Below, piece by piece: positions 8,008 through 17,300 of a stretch of DNA of 24,774 bases; the first letter of the stretch is position 1, and each line of letters opens with the position of its first letter. The stretch comes from a virus. The stretch covers positions 1 to 24,774 of IMG/VR virus record IMGVR_UViG_3300037537_000985; one strand, written 5' to 3'. Made by a program: the position numbers and the translations under genes. The notes beneath the pieces are model-generated. The model ran no database searches, had not been told where the DNA came from, and saw nothing but the letters and a program-made list of their open reading frames with translations.

Positions 8008-8847
8008 ATGGTTTTTTACGACAATATAGATATTGCCATAAACGGTTCAGGAATTCTGGCTGAAAACGCATCCATTTCGCAAGTTAACTACCTTGATCCA
8101 GCGTACATCTTGGAGAAACGGGGAGAAATGAGTCAGCCAGTGAAAGACTCCATTCGTTCTACAATGGATATCTCTTATCTTGTAGAGGTTGATAACGAGC
8201 CTTCAATGGGAATTGTTAATTCAATTAAGCAATTCAGAACAGATGATCATGAAGCACAGCCTTTCGTTATAGAATTGGCTAATATTTCTGGAAGTTTTTA
8301 TTTACAAGATTATTCGATGAGAATCCAGCCAAATTCTACCGTAAAAGCAAGCGCATCTTTCGTGAGCTATCACCCACTTACCGGAGATGTAGGAACAAAG
8401 CGAACCGGAGAAAACGCTATAACCTATAATAAATCAAATTCATTAGCTCATGGTTGGACCACGTTTATAACCAATAGTGGAACAGCAAGAGAAGTTCCAA
8501 TTTATGAATTTTCTTATCAATTTAGAGCGCAATGGAACCCGATATATACGATAGGACATACCTACCCAAGACAAGTGCAACTATTAAGTGCCGGGGAAAT
8601 GATTGTATTAGATAAAGATGATTTTAGGCACATAGCTTTTTCTGGAGAAAAAGCAACAGATGCATTTCAGTCCATTTACGGAGATGATTTTAACATAGAC
8701 ATGATAAGACTACAGTTAAAGTGCGATGAAGACGCCACGAAGAAGCTTGAAATAGGAATGAGCGGTGGAGTCATAGTAAATAGTAGGCTCCAGACGCAAG
8801 TAGGAGAAATGATAAGAACCAAAATAGGGATAAACAGGAACTACTAA
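8008..8847 (+). CDS. Putative tail/fibre structural protein, paralogue 2 of 3
   Basis: This unrecognised 279-aa protein shares the layout of its upstream neighbour. The first half ends in GSFYLQDYSMRIQPNSTVKA followed by a VSYHPLTG strand (about 95-126). The second half opens with YEFSYQFRAQWNPIYTIGHT and PRQV (about 166-190), parallel to the preceding YQFDISVPRKPYYRLG segment. Cysteine is nearly absent, and no transmembrane or signal region is seen. The gene has a good ribosome site (AAAAGG, 5 nt before the ATG). Its stop overlaps the next start in TAATG, so it is translationally coupled to the large protease-bearing protein. A structural role in the tail or fibre base is inferred. Confidence 0.7.
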   Translation: MVFYDNIDIAINGSGILAENASISQVNYLDPAYILEKRGEMSQPVKDSIRSTMDISYLVEVDNEPSMGIVNSIKQFRTDDHEAQPFVIELANISGSFYLQDYSMRIQPNSTVKASASFVSYHPLTGDVGTKRTGENAITYNKSNSLAHGWTTFITNSGTAREVPIYEFSYQFRAQWNPIYTIGHTYPRQVQLLSAGEMIVLDKDDFRHIAFSGEKATDAFQSIYGDDFNIDMIRLQLKCDEDATKKLEIGMSGGVIVNSRLQTQVGEMIRTKIGINRNY

Positions 8848-11800
8848 TGGCTTTTTATACTTATAAAAATTGCGAAGTCAAAATCAACGAGAAGAACCTT
8901 CTCGTTAAAGACTTTCAGATAGGTTATAGGTCTACTAATGAACCAAGGTATCTTGCAAACAAAAGGCATTCTTTTGAATATTCCCCATCAACGCACATAG
9001 GTGGTTCATTGAAGCTAAATTATTTCCTTACTGGGGTTGACCCCCTTAAGGAATTTTTGACCGATGAAAGTGGCAAGATAGCGGGCGACTTTGGTGGTTT
9101 ATATTTTGAATCTGGTTACCTCTCTCAATATAGATTCTCTGCTAAATCAGCAAGCCCAGTAGAAATCGAAACAGAAATAATATTCTTCGATGAATTAAAA
9201 GGAGATTTTGCGCCAGTTAACAAAGAGGCTTCTGATGCTTCGTTTCTCAATTTCTCTGATGCTACAATTTCATACGAGAGCGGAATTGGAAATCTGGATA
9301 ATATACTACAAGTAAATTACGATTTTAGTTCTGAAATTCAGCCAGTGATTCTTGCTGGGGAAACAAGTCCAAACCAAGTTTCGTTTGGCAAGAAGGTGGT
9401 TAGCTTGGGAGTAGATATAGATACCTTAAGTGGGGACCTTAGCATATACGGCAATAACGCAGAACTATCGATTGGATTAAAAAAACCCGGCGATGTCCAT
9501 CTAATTGATTCCTATTCGATACGGGGTATTTTGCATCAAAAGTCAATTTCTGTCTCGGCAAATGAACCACTTAGGACCAACCTTAGTATTAAGCAAAATT
9601 TCATTAGCAATCCTCCAGCGATACACGATTTTTATCGTCATGTTCACGGTGATCAACATTCGTTTTTCCAAGGTGAACAAATTGAAATCTCTGGAGAGAG
9701 GCTAGACGAACTTAATCAGGTTTGCTTTGGGGATGTTTGTGTTCAATTTCCAAGTATCGACTCTCACCCCCATTATCTTCACCCTTCTAAAATAGCGGTT
9801 GTTACGGTCCCTTGGGGAGCTTCAGTTAGAGACCCATACATATCGGTTCATGGTATTGGAGGGTCAAGAAGAGCGGAAGAGCCCTATACTATTTTGTTCA
9901 ACCCAATGGAAATCCATGATATTCAGCCACGGGTGACTGATGTGGGCCCATCAGGGAGACACGGAGAAACTATAGTAACAATTAAAGGTCAAAACTTCGA
10001 TAGGTTGACTTCTATTTCGTTTGGTGAAGGTCACCTTTCTGCTGATTTTACCGTGATAGAAGAGGGAGCTAAGCCAAATGAGATGATGCATATTCTAGGT
10101 GGGCCCGGTGGATTCTCCACTCCTAATCGCTATGCCGAACAAGCACTTCTTACCACCGAAGTTCCAGAAATGGCGAATAAGGGGTTTATTACCCTATATT
10201 CCGAAGAAAAAAATGAGCATAAGACTCACAGTGAATATCAGGGAGGAAGAGCATTTATTCCTTGGCCAAAGATAAAGGGGCTTACTCCAGATTATGGAAG
10301 CTCTGGGGATGTAATTGCTATAACCGGATCAAGCTTCACGGATGCAACGGGTGTTATATTTAGCCACGAGAAAGGCAATAGCTATGCAGCGTTCTCAATA
10401 GAATCTTCTAGTGGAATATTAGCCACGGTTCCATCGGGCTTAGTGGCAGGAGCAGTAGCCGTATGGCTTAAAACCGAATCTTATTCTCGCATTGGTCCCG
10501 GTGGCATTATCCAAGGTCCGCTTGAGGATGTCTACCAAATTCATGGGGAAAGCCCAAAGGATTTTACGCAACCAGTTATGGTTACTGGATTTGAGCAGTT
10601 CGTTTGGTCATATAGAACTTGGTTAATGCTTGGTGATCCTTGGGCTCAACTAAAGACAGCTTGTAAAAACGCACTTAATGGTACGCCGTCTACAGTTGAA
10701 ATTTCTTATAGCTATGCAGAAGACGACATATTCATGAACTACGGTAATCTTGCTCCAAATAGTTACCAGCTTGGGTATAGTCTGTTGAACGCCAATAACT
10801 ACACAACAGAAACACAAAGTTACGCTGGTGGTACTTTAGTGCATGACTTCACAGGTGAAGTAGGTGAAGCATTCAATGAATGGAAGGGTGTCTTTGAACA
10901 TTCTTTTCCGGGGCTTACTTTAAACTTTAAGAACAAAGGAGCCGAGGACAACATGACCTATGGAACTAATGTTAGTCACCCAACCACTGTTGCTATGGAT
11001 ATTGATGCATATTGGCAACCGAACATAGCTGGAAACATAAATGGTCAATACTATGGTCTCGCAACACATGGTCAGTCGCCCAGTGCAAACATATATCATA
11101 ATAACATCGGAGATATTAGGATAGGAGGACTTCCTATAGATGGAAGAAATGGGGTTTTAGCGTTTTGCTTCGAGCCACACAAGAGCATCGGTATCTACGG
11201 CAACATAGGTGGGGACATGTTCTGGGACATTGAAGAACATTGGAGATTGGATTCAGACGCTGCTGGTAGCATAGGGAGAGACCACTTGAGTATTAAACAA
11301 GTAGTCACACACGAACTCGGCCACGCATTGGGAATAGAACACGACACCAATACGGACTCACTGATGCATAACAGATACAGGGGGCATAACACTACATTCA
11401 ATACCCTTTGGCCAAATGGTTTATCAGGAGACGCGCAGACGGTAGAAGCCATAAAGTCAATCTATGGCGAAGGAATTCTTGATGGACCACATGATGTTAC
11501 TGGAGGAATTTGTTTAACCCCCATTCTGATTAAAGGGATAAATTTTGAACCAGAACTTATACAGGGATGTTGGTGGAGATTTGGGGCCAGCCAGTACGAT
11601 TTTGAAAGCGATAGTATCTTTTACACGTTTTGGGGTGCCGAGGCTCCAACGTATACAGCCGAATGCTTTAGGATCATAGATAATAAGACATTGTCTGGGT
11701 TTATACCAGAGTTCGCCGTAAAGGGATTAGTTCACGTCGCCAAAAGAGGAGGGGTGGGCGAGCTTCATCCATCTGGAAAATTATTCGACCCAATATCAGT

Positions 11801-11867
11801 GTTAGGAGTAATAACTTCGATAGGAACACTAGGGGGAAGTAATATAATATTGCCGGGGACTGGGTAA
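8847..11867 (+). CDS. Tail fibre protein: paralogue domain + IPT/TIG domains + matrixin-type metalloprotease
   Basis: This is a 1006-aa modular protein. Residues about 1-252 are the third copy of the domain seen in the two upstream genes (ESGYLSQYRFS at 88-98; YDFSSEIQPVILAGETSPNQV at 158-178). Ig-like IPT/TIG domains follow at about 256-352, 353-452 (IQPRVTDVGPSG...TIKGQNF) and 474-545 (IKGLTPDYGSSGD...ITGSSF). Residues about 580-876 are a metzincin protease of the matrixin type with HELGHALGIEH (822-832; His822, Glu823, His826, His832) and a Met-turn at SLM (838-840). A fourth TIG-like domain lies at about 887-980, then the first strands of another that stops at the gene end. There is no signal peptide, as expected for a virion protein. 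The protease could digest host surface proteins or process the fibre itself. The start overlaps the preceding stop by one base. Confidence 0.87.
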   Translation: MAFYTYKNCEVKINEKNLLVKDFQIGYRSTNEPRYLANKRHSFEYSPSTHIGGSLKLNYFLTGVDPLKEFLTDESGKIAGDFGGLYFESGYLSQYRFSAKSASPVEIETEIIFFDELKGDFAPVNKEASDASFLNFSDATISYESGIGNLDNILQVNYDFSSEIQPVILAGETSPNQVSFGKKVVSLGVDIDTLSGDLSIYGNNAELSIGLKKPGDVHLIDSYSIRGILHQKSISVSANEPLRTNLSIKQNFISNPPAIHDFYRHVHGDQHSFFQGEQIEISGERLDELNQVCFGDVCVQFPSIDSHPHYLHPSKIAVVTVPWGASVRDPYISVHGIGGSRRAEEPYTILFNPMEIHDIQPRVTDVGPSGRHGETIVTIKGQNFDRLTSISFGEGHLSADFTVIEEGAKPNEMMHILGGPGGFSTPNRYAEQALLTTEVPEMANKGFITLYSEEKNEHKTHSEYQGGRAFIPWPKIKGLTPDYGSSGDVIAITGSSFTDATGVIFSHEKGNSYAAFSIESSSGILATVPSGLVAGAVAVWLKTESYSRIGPGGIIQGPLEDVYQIHGESPKDFTQPVMVTGFEQFVWSYRTWLMLGDPWAQLKTACKNALNGTPSTVEISYSYAEDDIFMNYGNLAPNSYQLGYSLLNANNYTTETQSYAGGTLVHDFTGEVGEAFNEWKGVFEHSFPGLTLNFKNKGAEDNMTYGTNVSHPTTVAMDIDAYWQPNIAGNINGQYYGLATHGQSPSANIYHNNIGDIRIGGLPIDGRNGVLAFCFEPHKSIGIYGNIGGDMFWDIEEHWRLDSDAAGSIGRDHLSIKQVVTHELGHALGIEHDTNTDSLMHNRYRGHNTTFNTLWPNGLSGDAQTVEAIKSIYGEGILDGPHDVTGGICLTPILIKGINFEPELIQGCWWRFGASQYDFESDSIFYTFWGAEAPTYTAECFRIIDNKTLSGFIPEFAVKGLVHVAKRGGVGELHPSGKLFDPISVLGVITSIGTLGGSNIILPGTG
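10584..11474 (+). other. Matrixin-like zinc metalloprotease domain
   Basis: This is residues about 580-876 of the preceding protein. The domain contains a WSYRTW opening, a DIRIGG strand typical of the region before the active-site helix, MFWDIEEHW, then VVTHELGHALGIEH with three zinc-binding histidines and the catalytic glutamate, DTNTDSLM as the Met-turn, and a closing DAQTVEAIKSIYGEG helix that resembles the C-terminal helix of matrixins. All catalytic residues are present. No propeptide with a cysteine switch is obvious. It sits between TIG domains. Confidence 0.85.
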
Positions 11868-11892
11868 TTATAGGATACTAAAATGCCACAAG
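11862..11892 (+). promoter_or_regulatory. Gene junction with ribosome site for the TIG protein
   Basis: The upstream gene ends GGG-TAA and a second in-frame stop (TAG) follows two codons later. AGGA at 11872-11875 lies 7 nt before the ATG at 11883. The string TAAAATGCCA around the start and GGGTAA at the stop recur at the next gene junction. Reading frames on both sides are the same, but two stops rule out simple read-through of one codon. Confidence 0.6.
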
Positions 11893-14318
11893 GATATATA
11901 AAAGGATTAAGGTTAGGCACGACATCCGCAATGGAGTTAAAGTGTGCTGCTTCCTCGGTCCATAAGTGTGATCACGTAGAAACCGGGGTCCACATTATAT
12001 CTGTTTCCGAAAACCCCGTTACAAGGATTAGTTATGTCTATTTTGAGATTCCGCAAAGCATACCAAATGGGCTATACGATGTATTCCTAACAACTCGCGC
12101 TGGAATTGTGTCGGGCAACTACGACTTAGGTGCTGGGCTTCAATTCATAGGTGACGCAACCATATCAGGGTTTATAACTGATCCAAGCGGTATATCCAAT
12201 ACGTTTGTAACAATTACTGGCTCAAATCTCCTGAAAAGCAGCGAAGGTTTTGCGGGAACCAAATTTTACCTTGGGGACATACAAATATCACTAGAAAGTG
12301 ATCAGTTTAATCCCCCTGAAGATGACCTAGCGATGTTCAAGGTTCCGGGGCACATGACGCTTACTGGGCTTGATGCAGATTATAATGAGTTCCACAAATC
12401 AGGAATTGTTTCGTTTCCCGCGTCAGTAAGTAATGTATCAGGGACCAATCATACCGGAGATAGGGAATACGATGTAATACCCGCGCCTCACCTTTATGGT
12501 TTTAGTCCGCTTTCGGGTTCGTCAGGAATTAACGTTGAAATATCTGGCACAAATTTCATCAACACAGACAAGATTTCACTTGGTGGAGCGTTTAATTCCA
12601 ATGGGGACTTCGTAGGTGGACAAACAGGAATAGCGAATAATGCCTCCTTCGAAACTGGGTTAATCACATTCACTACCCCCGATCTACCAGCAAAATATCC
12701 AATTTGGGTATTTGCTACCGGAGGGTACGTTGAGTCAGATTTGAGTTTTGAATTTCTTCTTGGTCCACCTACAATAAGCGGGTTCCACCCAACCTCTGTA
12801 CCGAGAAACGCAATTATTAGTATGTCTGGAGACAGGCTGGCTTCCTCAGATATCATACAATTCTCTGGGGACAATGGAATATCAGAAATTACAAATTTTA
12901 TTACTGATGACGCTGGTTTGGGGAAAATTAGATTAAATATTCCTAACGATGCCATCGATGGGCAAATAAGAGTCATAAACGAAAATGGTTTTGCTATCTC
13001 GGCTGATGTATTAAGAATACTTCAAGGACCGAAAATTAGTGGAATGGCGAAGTACGAAGGTGCATATGAGGAACATAATTCCATATCGGGTCGCCATCTA
13101 AGTGGAGCCAGAGTTTTCTTCTATGGCATATCTGGCTTCGATGTCGAAGCATTAAATACATATTATAGCACCGGAGTCGGAAATGAGATTGTTATTAATT
13201 TCCAAACACCAAGGGAAATTTTACGGGACTGGAAGGTAAGAGTATCAGGAATAGACGTAGACACGGGCAATATCAATGGTTTAGGCACGAGCGTGACGAC
13301 TGATTATCCCTTTCATCCCATACCAACAGTATCAGGTTGGTACTCGACAAACATGGAAGATAAGTCGCTGGTTAGAATGGAACAAAATGGAATTGTTATT
13401 ACCGGAGTAAATGCACTTTACGAAAATGTTACCCACATTGTGGTCAGCGGTGATAATCAGGCAGCGGGATGGTCAATTAATCTCTTAGTAGACGAAGGAG
13501 AATTTTCCGTATACCAAGCAAGAGATGAGACATATGGACTAACGAGCTACCATACAGGAGATACAATATATAGTGGTTTACTTACCTACGATTCTGAAAT
13601 GGGTTTTATGGGGACAGGAAAACTCATGCTCTATTATGACAGTGCCAACGCAAACACAAATCTGACCACGGGATACTTTGGTGATCCATTCGATATTAGA
13701 TACTCAGAAGCAACTCAAGGTAATTTAGAATTCCGAAACAACCAAGACTGGTTCGAAATAGGAGGATATGGTCTCTTTGGGCTATGGTCGAAACAAAGAG
13801 ATACGAACATAGCAATAATTAGAGATTTCAGAGCACCATATCCAACTGTTGATGCATTTTCCCCAAACTATGCTTATGGCGACTATGACTCGAACGAGAT
13901 ACAACTGTCAACTAGCACAGAAATACAAGTCCAAGGTACTGCTCTATTTTCAGCGACGGGAATCCAGATTAGTGGGTTTGACTCCTATCCGAATAACACA
14001 TTTGGAATCTGCATAGCCGAAGATGATTGTGGCCATGTATTTGAGGTAATAGATGACAGCAATGTTAAGTTCTATGTGCCCGAAAACTTCAGCGGTTCTG
14101 GATTTATACTTGTTCACAATTCACTGGGGGAAATAGCGACCTCAACAGGCATACTGAAAAATGTTAGACCAATGAATATCTCAGGTTTTCTTCCTCCTGA
14201 AGGAAACGAGCCCTACCAAGTGTATAAAATAATAGGAGATAACTTAGATTTCGTAAAAAGTGTAAAATTTGGTGAATTTGTGGTGTCGGGGTATGACATA
14301 GAAAGGCTGTCCGGGTAA
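11883..14318 (+). CDS. Multi-TIG (IPT) tail fibre protein
   Basis: This 811-aa protein is built mostly of Ig-like IPT/TIG domains, recognisable by an ISGFxPxxG opening and an (I/V)xIxGxNL strand. The first 90 residues (GYIKGLRLGTT...FEIPQSIPNGLYDVFLTT) lack that opening and look like the second part of the domain begun at the end of the upstream protein. Full domains run at about 93-200, 202-293 (LYGFSPLSGSSGINVEISGT), 296-380, 383-477 and 654-758. Residues about 480-650 begin TIG-like but contain an unrecognised beta-rich insertion. The last 49 residues (ISGFLPPEGN...IIGDNLD...VKFGEFVVSG) are the start of a further TIG domain that the next gene appears to complete. The role is probably a fibre shaft or spacer; strands of this kind also occur in adhesins. 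There is no catalytic motif. Confidence 0.82.
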   Translation: MPQGYIKGLRLGTTSAMELKCAASSVHKCDHVETGVHIISVSENPVTRISYVYFEIPQSIPNGLYDVFLTTRAGIVSGNYDLGAGLQFIGDATISGFITDPSGISNTFVTITGSNLLKSSEGFAGTKFYLGDIQISLESDQFNPPEDDLAMFKVPGHMTLTGLDADYNEFHKSGIVSFPASVSNVSGTNHTGDREYDVIPAPHLYGFSPLSGSSGINVEISGTNFINTDKISLGGAFNSNGDFVGGQTGIANNASFETGLITFTTPDLPAKYPIWVFATGGYVESDLSFEFLLGPPTISGFHPTSVPRNAIISMSGDRLASSDIIQFSGDNGISEITNFITDDAGLGKIRLNIPNDAIDGQIRVINENGFAISADVLRILQGPKISGMAKYEGAYEEHNSISGRHLSGARVFFYGISGFDVEALNTYYSTGVGNEIVINFQTPREILRDWKVRVSGIDVDTGNINGLGTSVTTDYPFHPIPTVSGWYSTNMEDKSLVRMEQNGIVITGVNALYENVTHIVVSGDNQAAGWSINLLVDEGEFSVYQARDETYGLTSYHTGDTIYSGLLTYDSEMGFMGTGKLMLYYDSANANTNLTTGYFGDPFDIRYSEATQGNLEFRNNQDWFEIGGYGLFGLWSKQRDTNIAIIRDFRAPYPTVDAFSPNYAYGDYDSNEIQLSTSTEIQVQGTALFSATGIQISGFDSYPNNTFGICIAEDDCGHVFEVIDDSNVKFYVPENFSGSGFILVHNSLGEIATSTGILKNVRPMNISGFLPPEGNEPYQVYKIIGDNLDFVKSVKFGEFVVSGYDIERLSG

Positions 14319-14336
14319 AAGGTAAAATGCCAGATT
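14313..14336 (+). promoter_or_regulatory. Gene junction with ribosome site for the giant fibre gene
   Basis: The stop GGG-TAA at 14313-14318 is followed after 8 nt by the ATG at 14327. AAAAGG at 14317-14322 serves as ribosome site and overlaps the stop, so termination and re-initiation are probably coupled. The TAAAATGCCA start box is identical to that at 11879-11888. The downstream frame is -1 relative to the upstream one. Confidence 0.6.
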
Positions 14337-17300
14337 ACAATTCCATATTGACAGGGCAAGTACCGGAACTAATTCCGGTTCCTCAGGACGTTAATATAAC
14401 CGTAACCAATGAGCTTGGCAGCTTTTCCTTTGGGCCATTTCACATTAAAGGCACTGGGCTTATGGTTGAGGGGGACACCAATATGTGGGGCTCCCTTTGG
14501 GTTCATGACGATTACGCAAGAATAGATAAGGGTATCGAAATTCAGACTGGGGATATTGTTATCCATAAGGGAGACATAAATCTCGAAACTGGAAGATATT
14601 TCATAGATGGCGTTCCATTAGAAGACACGATTAATGTAGGGCCAAGGCAAAGCGTTCTTAAAAGTGGATTAGTCTTAGACGTAGAAGCTACAGATTACGA
14701 CAGTCAAATAGACTACTATGGGGCATCTAATACTCCAGCTTGGACAGATAGGTCATATCATGAAAATCATTTATATTTTTCTGGACATGACGATGGACTA
14801 AATATCACCCCTGAGCTTTTTGCAGACCACCAATTTAGAATCTCTGGATCGTGGGACTACGCAGAAACAGACGCAGACTCGGTTACGTCATTTGAAAAAC
14901 AAAAATTAAGTTACGGTGGCTATTTCAGGCCAGACATGCATGAAGGCTCAAATAACGCTAACTTTATTTTTGGTAAGTTACTTAGCGGAGACCAAGTAAG
15001 TTACGGCCTCTACTACACAAAAAGGGAGACCTTATATTCCCAATTGTTTTTCACCGATGGGACCATATCGCAGATTAGCGTTAACCACGTTGACACAGGA
15101 ACATACCATTACGCTTTAGCAACTTGGGATGGCACGAGCCATAAGCTTTATGTTAGTGGCGTATTAGCGACAGGAGATGTAGACCAAGGTTTCCCACACG
15201 CTGGAAAAGACATTAGATACGATGGGCAAAGATTTGCGATTGCTTCACACTCTGGAAGTCAAAGTACTTTTACTGGCGACATCCAATCCGTCCACGTATA
15301 CGAGGGGATAGTGCCCGAATCAGAGATTGTTAAGAACTATAAGGTTTTAACGAAAGAAGTAATACATAAAAACATCCATATAACTGGAGACCTATTCATA
15401 AATGGCCAGAACATTTATGACCTTGCATCAGGAAATACCTTTGAAATTGCTGGTGGCATAAACTCAATCACTGGCCAATTAATCAATTCGATTCAGATAA
15501 CAGACAGCGCAGCAGGGAATGAATACCACATATCGGGTGAAAATATTGGGCAAGTCTTAACCATCACGAACATAAACCAACCAGCGGGAGCGATCACTGT
15601 TGACGGAGAGGGTAACGACCAAATAAGTCTTAACATCGAAGATTCTTCAGCAAACGTAACCGTAAATAACTATGGAATTGGTAGCACTGTTAGGTTTGAG
15701 AACTATTACGGGTCGGATGTTGACTCAATAATTAGTGGTTATCTTTTCGTTGTTGAGCCGGGTTCAGTAAATACTCTCTACAATTTAAATAAAGCCTTTA
15801 TTGATGACAATAGCGGACACCTTACCATCGTGAACTCAGGGGGCGAGGTGCAAATAAGCGGAACAAATATCATTAGTATCCTTGGTGGCAACAATGTTAT
15901 TAGCGGTATTGTATCGGGAAACGTATCGATATCAGGTGGCGACAACATAGTAACCCTATATGGGTTCGACAACGTACAATTTATTTCTGGAGAGAACAAG
16001 GTAATCAACTCCGGTATATGCTACATCACTGGGGGGAAGATAGATGTATATTCTGGAAACAACTACATAACAGGATACAACATTAACCTTCAAAATAGTG
16101 TTGGAAACTTTACAAATCTAGATGTCCCAGTTTACGTAGAAACCAGTGACGTTACGATTAGGGACTCTGACCTAATAAATGTTACAGGAGGGTTTATAGA
16201 TGTATTTGAAGGTTCGGGAGAAATAGGCATTTTAAATTCTCATGTTGGGTTTATTACTCAAGGAACAAATGACTATATTATCTCCGGTCATAATATTCAG
16301 CCCGGAGGGAATATTACCCTGTACGCAGAACAAGGGAGTCAACCTTTCTCAGGTTTAGTTTTACATTCTGGGACTGTCTTTAATGCCTCGTCAGAAATGA
16401 CGGTTAACATCACTGGCGGGACAGTACAGATAACAGGAGGGACGAACACAATAAGGCAAAGTCAAGGTGACATTTCTGGATGTACTTATAACATCGAAAG
16501 TGGCGCATACGTATTTACAACCGGATTTACTGGGGTTGTTAACATTACCGGACTAAGTGGCTCCGCTATCAACATATATAGTGGGTGCAGCATTGATATA
16601 GACAACACCGTCAACATAACGGGGGGCGTTAACACAATCGCCTTGGACGCTGGATACGCTGGTGATTCAAACACTGTTGTTTGGTACGGTAACAACGACA
16701 TCGATTCCAATGGCACAATGACCGTATATATTACGGGCAGTGGCATATTTAATGGAACGATGAGCCCAACAACTGCGAATATAACCGCAGGACCTTATGT
16801 GTTTTTCCAAGATAACGCAGTACTTTCGTCTGCTACTATTTCGTCCCACACAGGAATAATTATCATTGAAAGCGGAGGTGAGATTACCAGCCTCACCATG
16901 AATGGCTCTAACAACATAGCCAACATAACCGGAAGCCAGACCATATATATAGATGGAAGCTCAACCATTAATAACTCTGATTTCAAGGATTCATTTTTCA
17001 CAGGTGATAGCAATTCATATACGTTCCAACAGTCCGTAGATGGTGTGGAAATCCATAATGGAACCACTAGCGTAAATAACTCGTCCGCTTATGAGGTAAG
17101 TATAACTGGTTATTATGGAAATTGGACCATATCAAATAGCTCTTATCCTGATATTGACACTTGGTATGGGAAGAACACGATCTACGGAGATCACACCGAA
17201 ATACACCAGTCAAGCGGAGTTTGGGTCACGGGCAACAATATTTGGATTACAGGCGGGTATACTTACTTCCATACAGGAATTAATTCCAAAATTTACGATA

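Noticed and set aside
8003-8010. TATAAATG as a T4-type late promoter
   Set aside because: It overlaps the ribosome site and start codon of the gene at 8008, nothing else suggests T4-like transcription, and the string is expected by chance in AT-rich DNA.
11862-11885. Translational bypassing over the stop codons at the gene junctions
   Set aside because: The GGG take-off codon is followed by a stop at both junctions. At the first junction the only nearby Gly landing codon (GGA at 11873) is out of frame and runs into a stop, so a common bypass mechanism does not fit.
14297-14330. Programmed -1 frameshift joining the 811-aa protein to the giant fibre
   Set aside because: The frames do differ by -1 and the downstream frame is open back to 14297, but no X-XXY-YYZ slippery heptamer precedes the stop, and there is a good ribosome site and ATG. 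Separate initiation is simpler; proteomics could overturn this.
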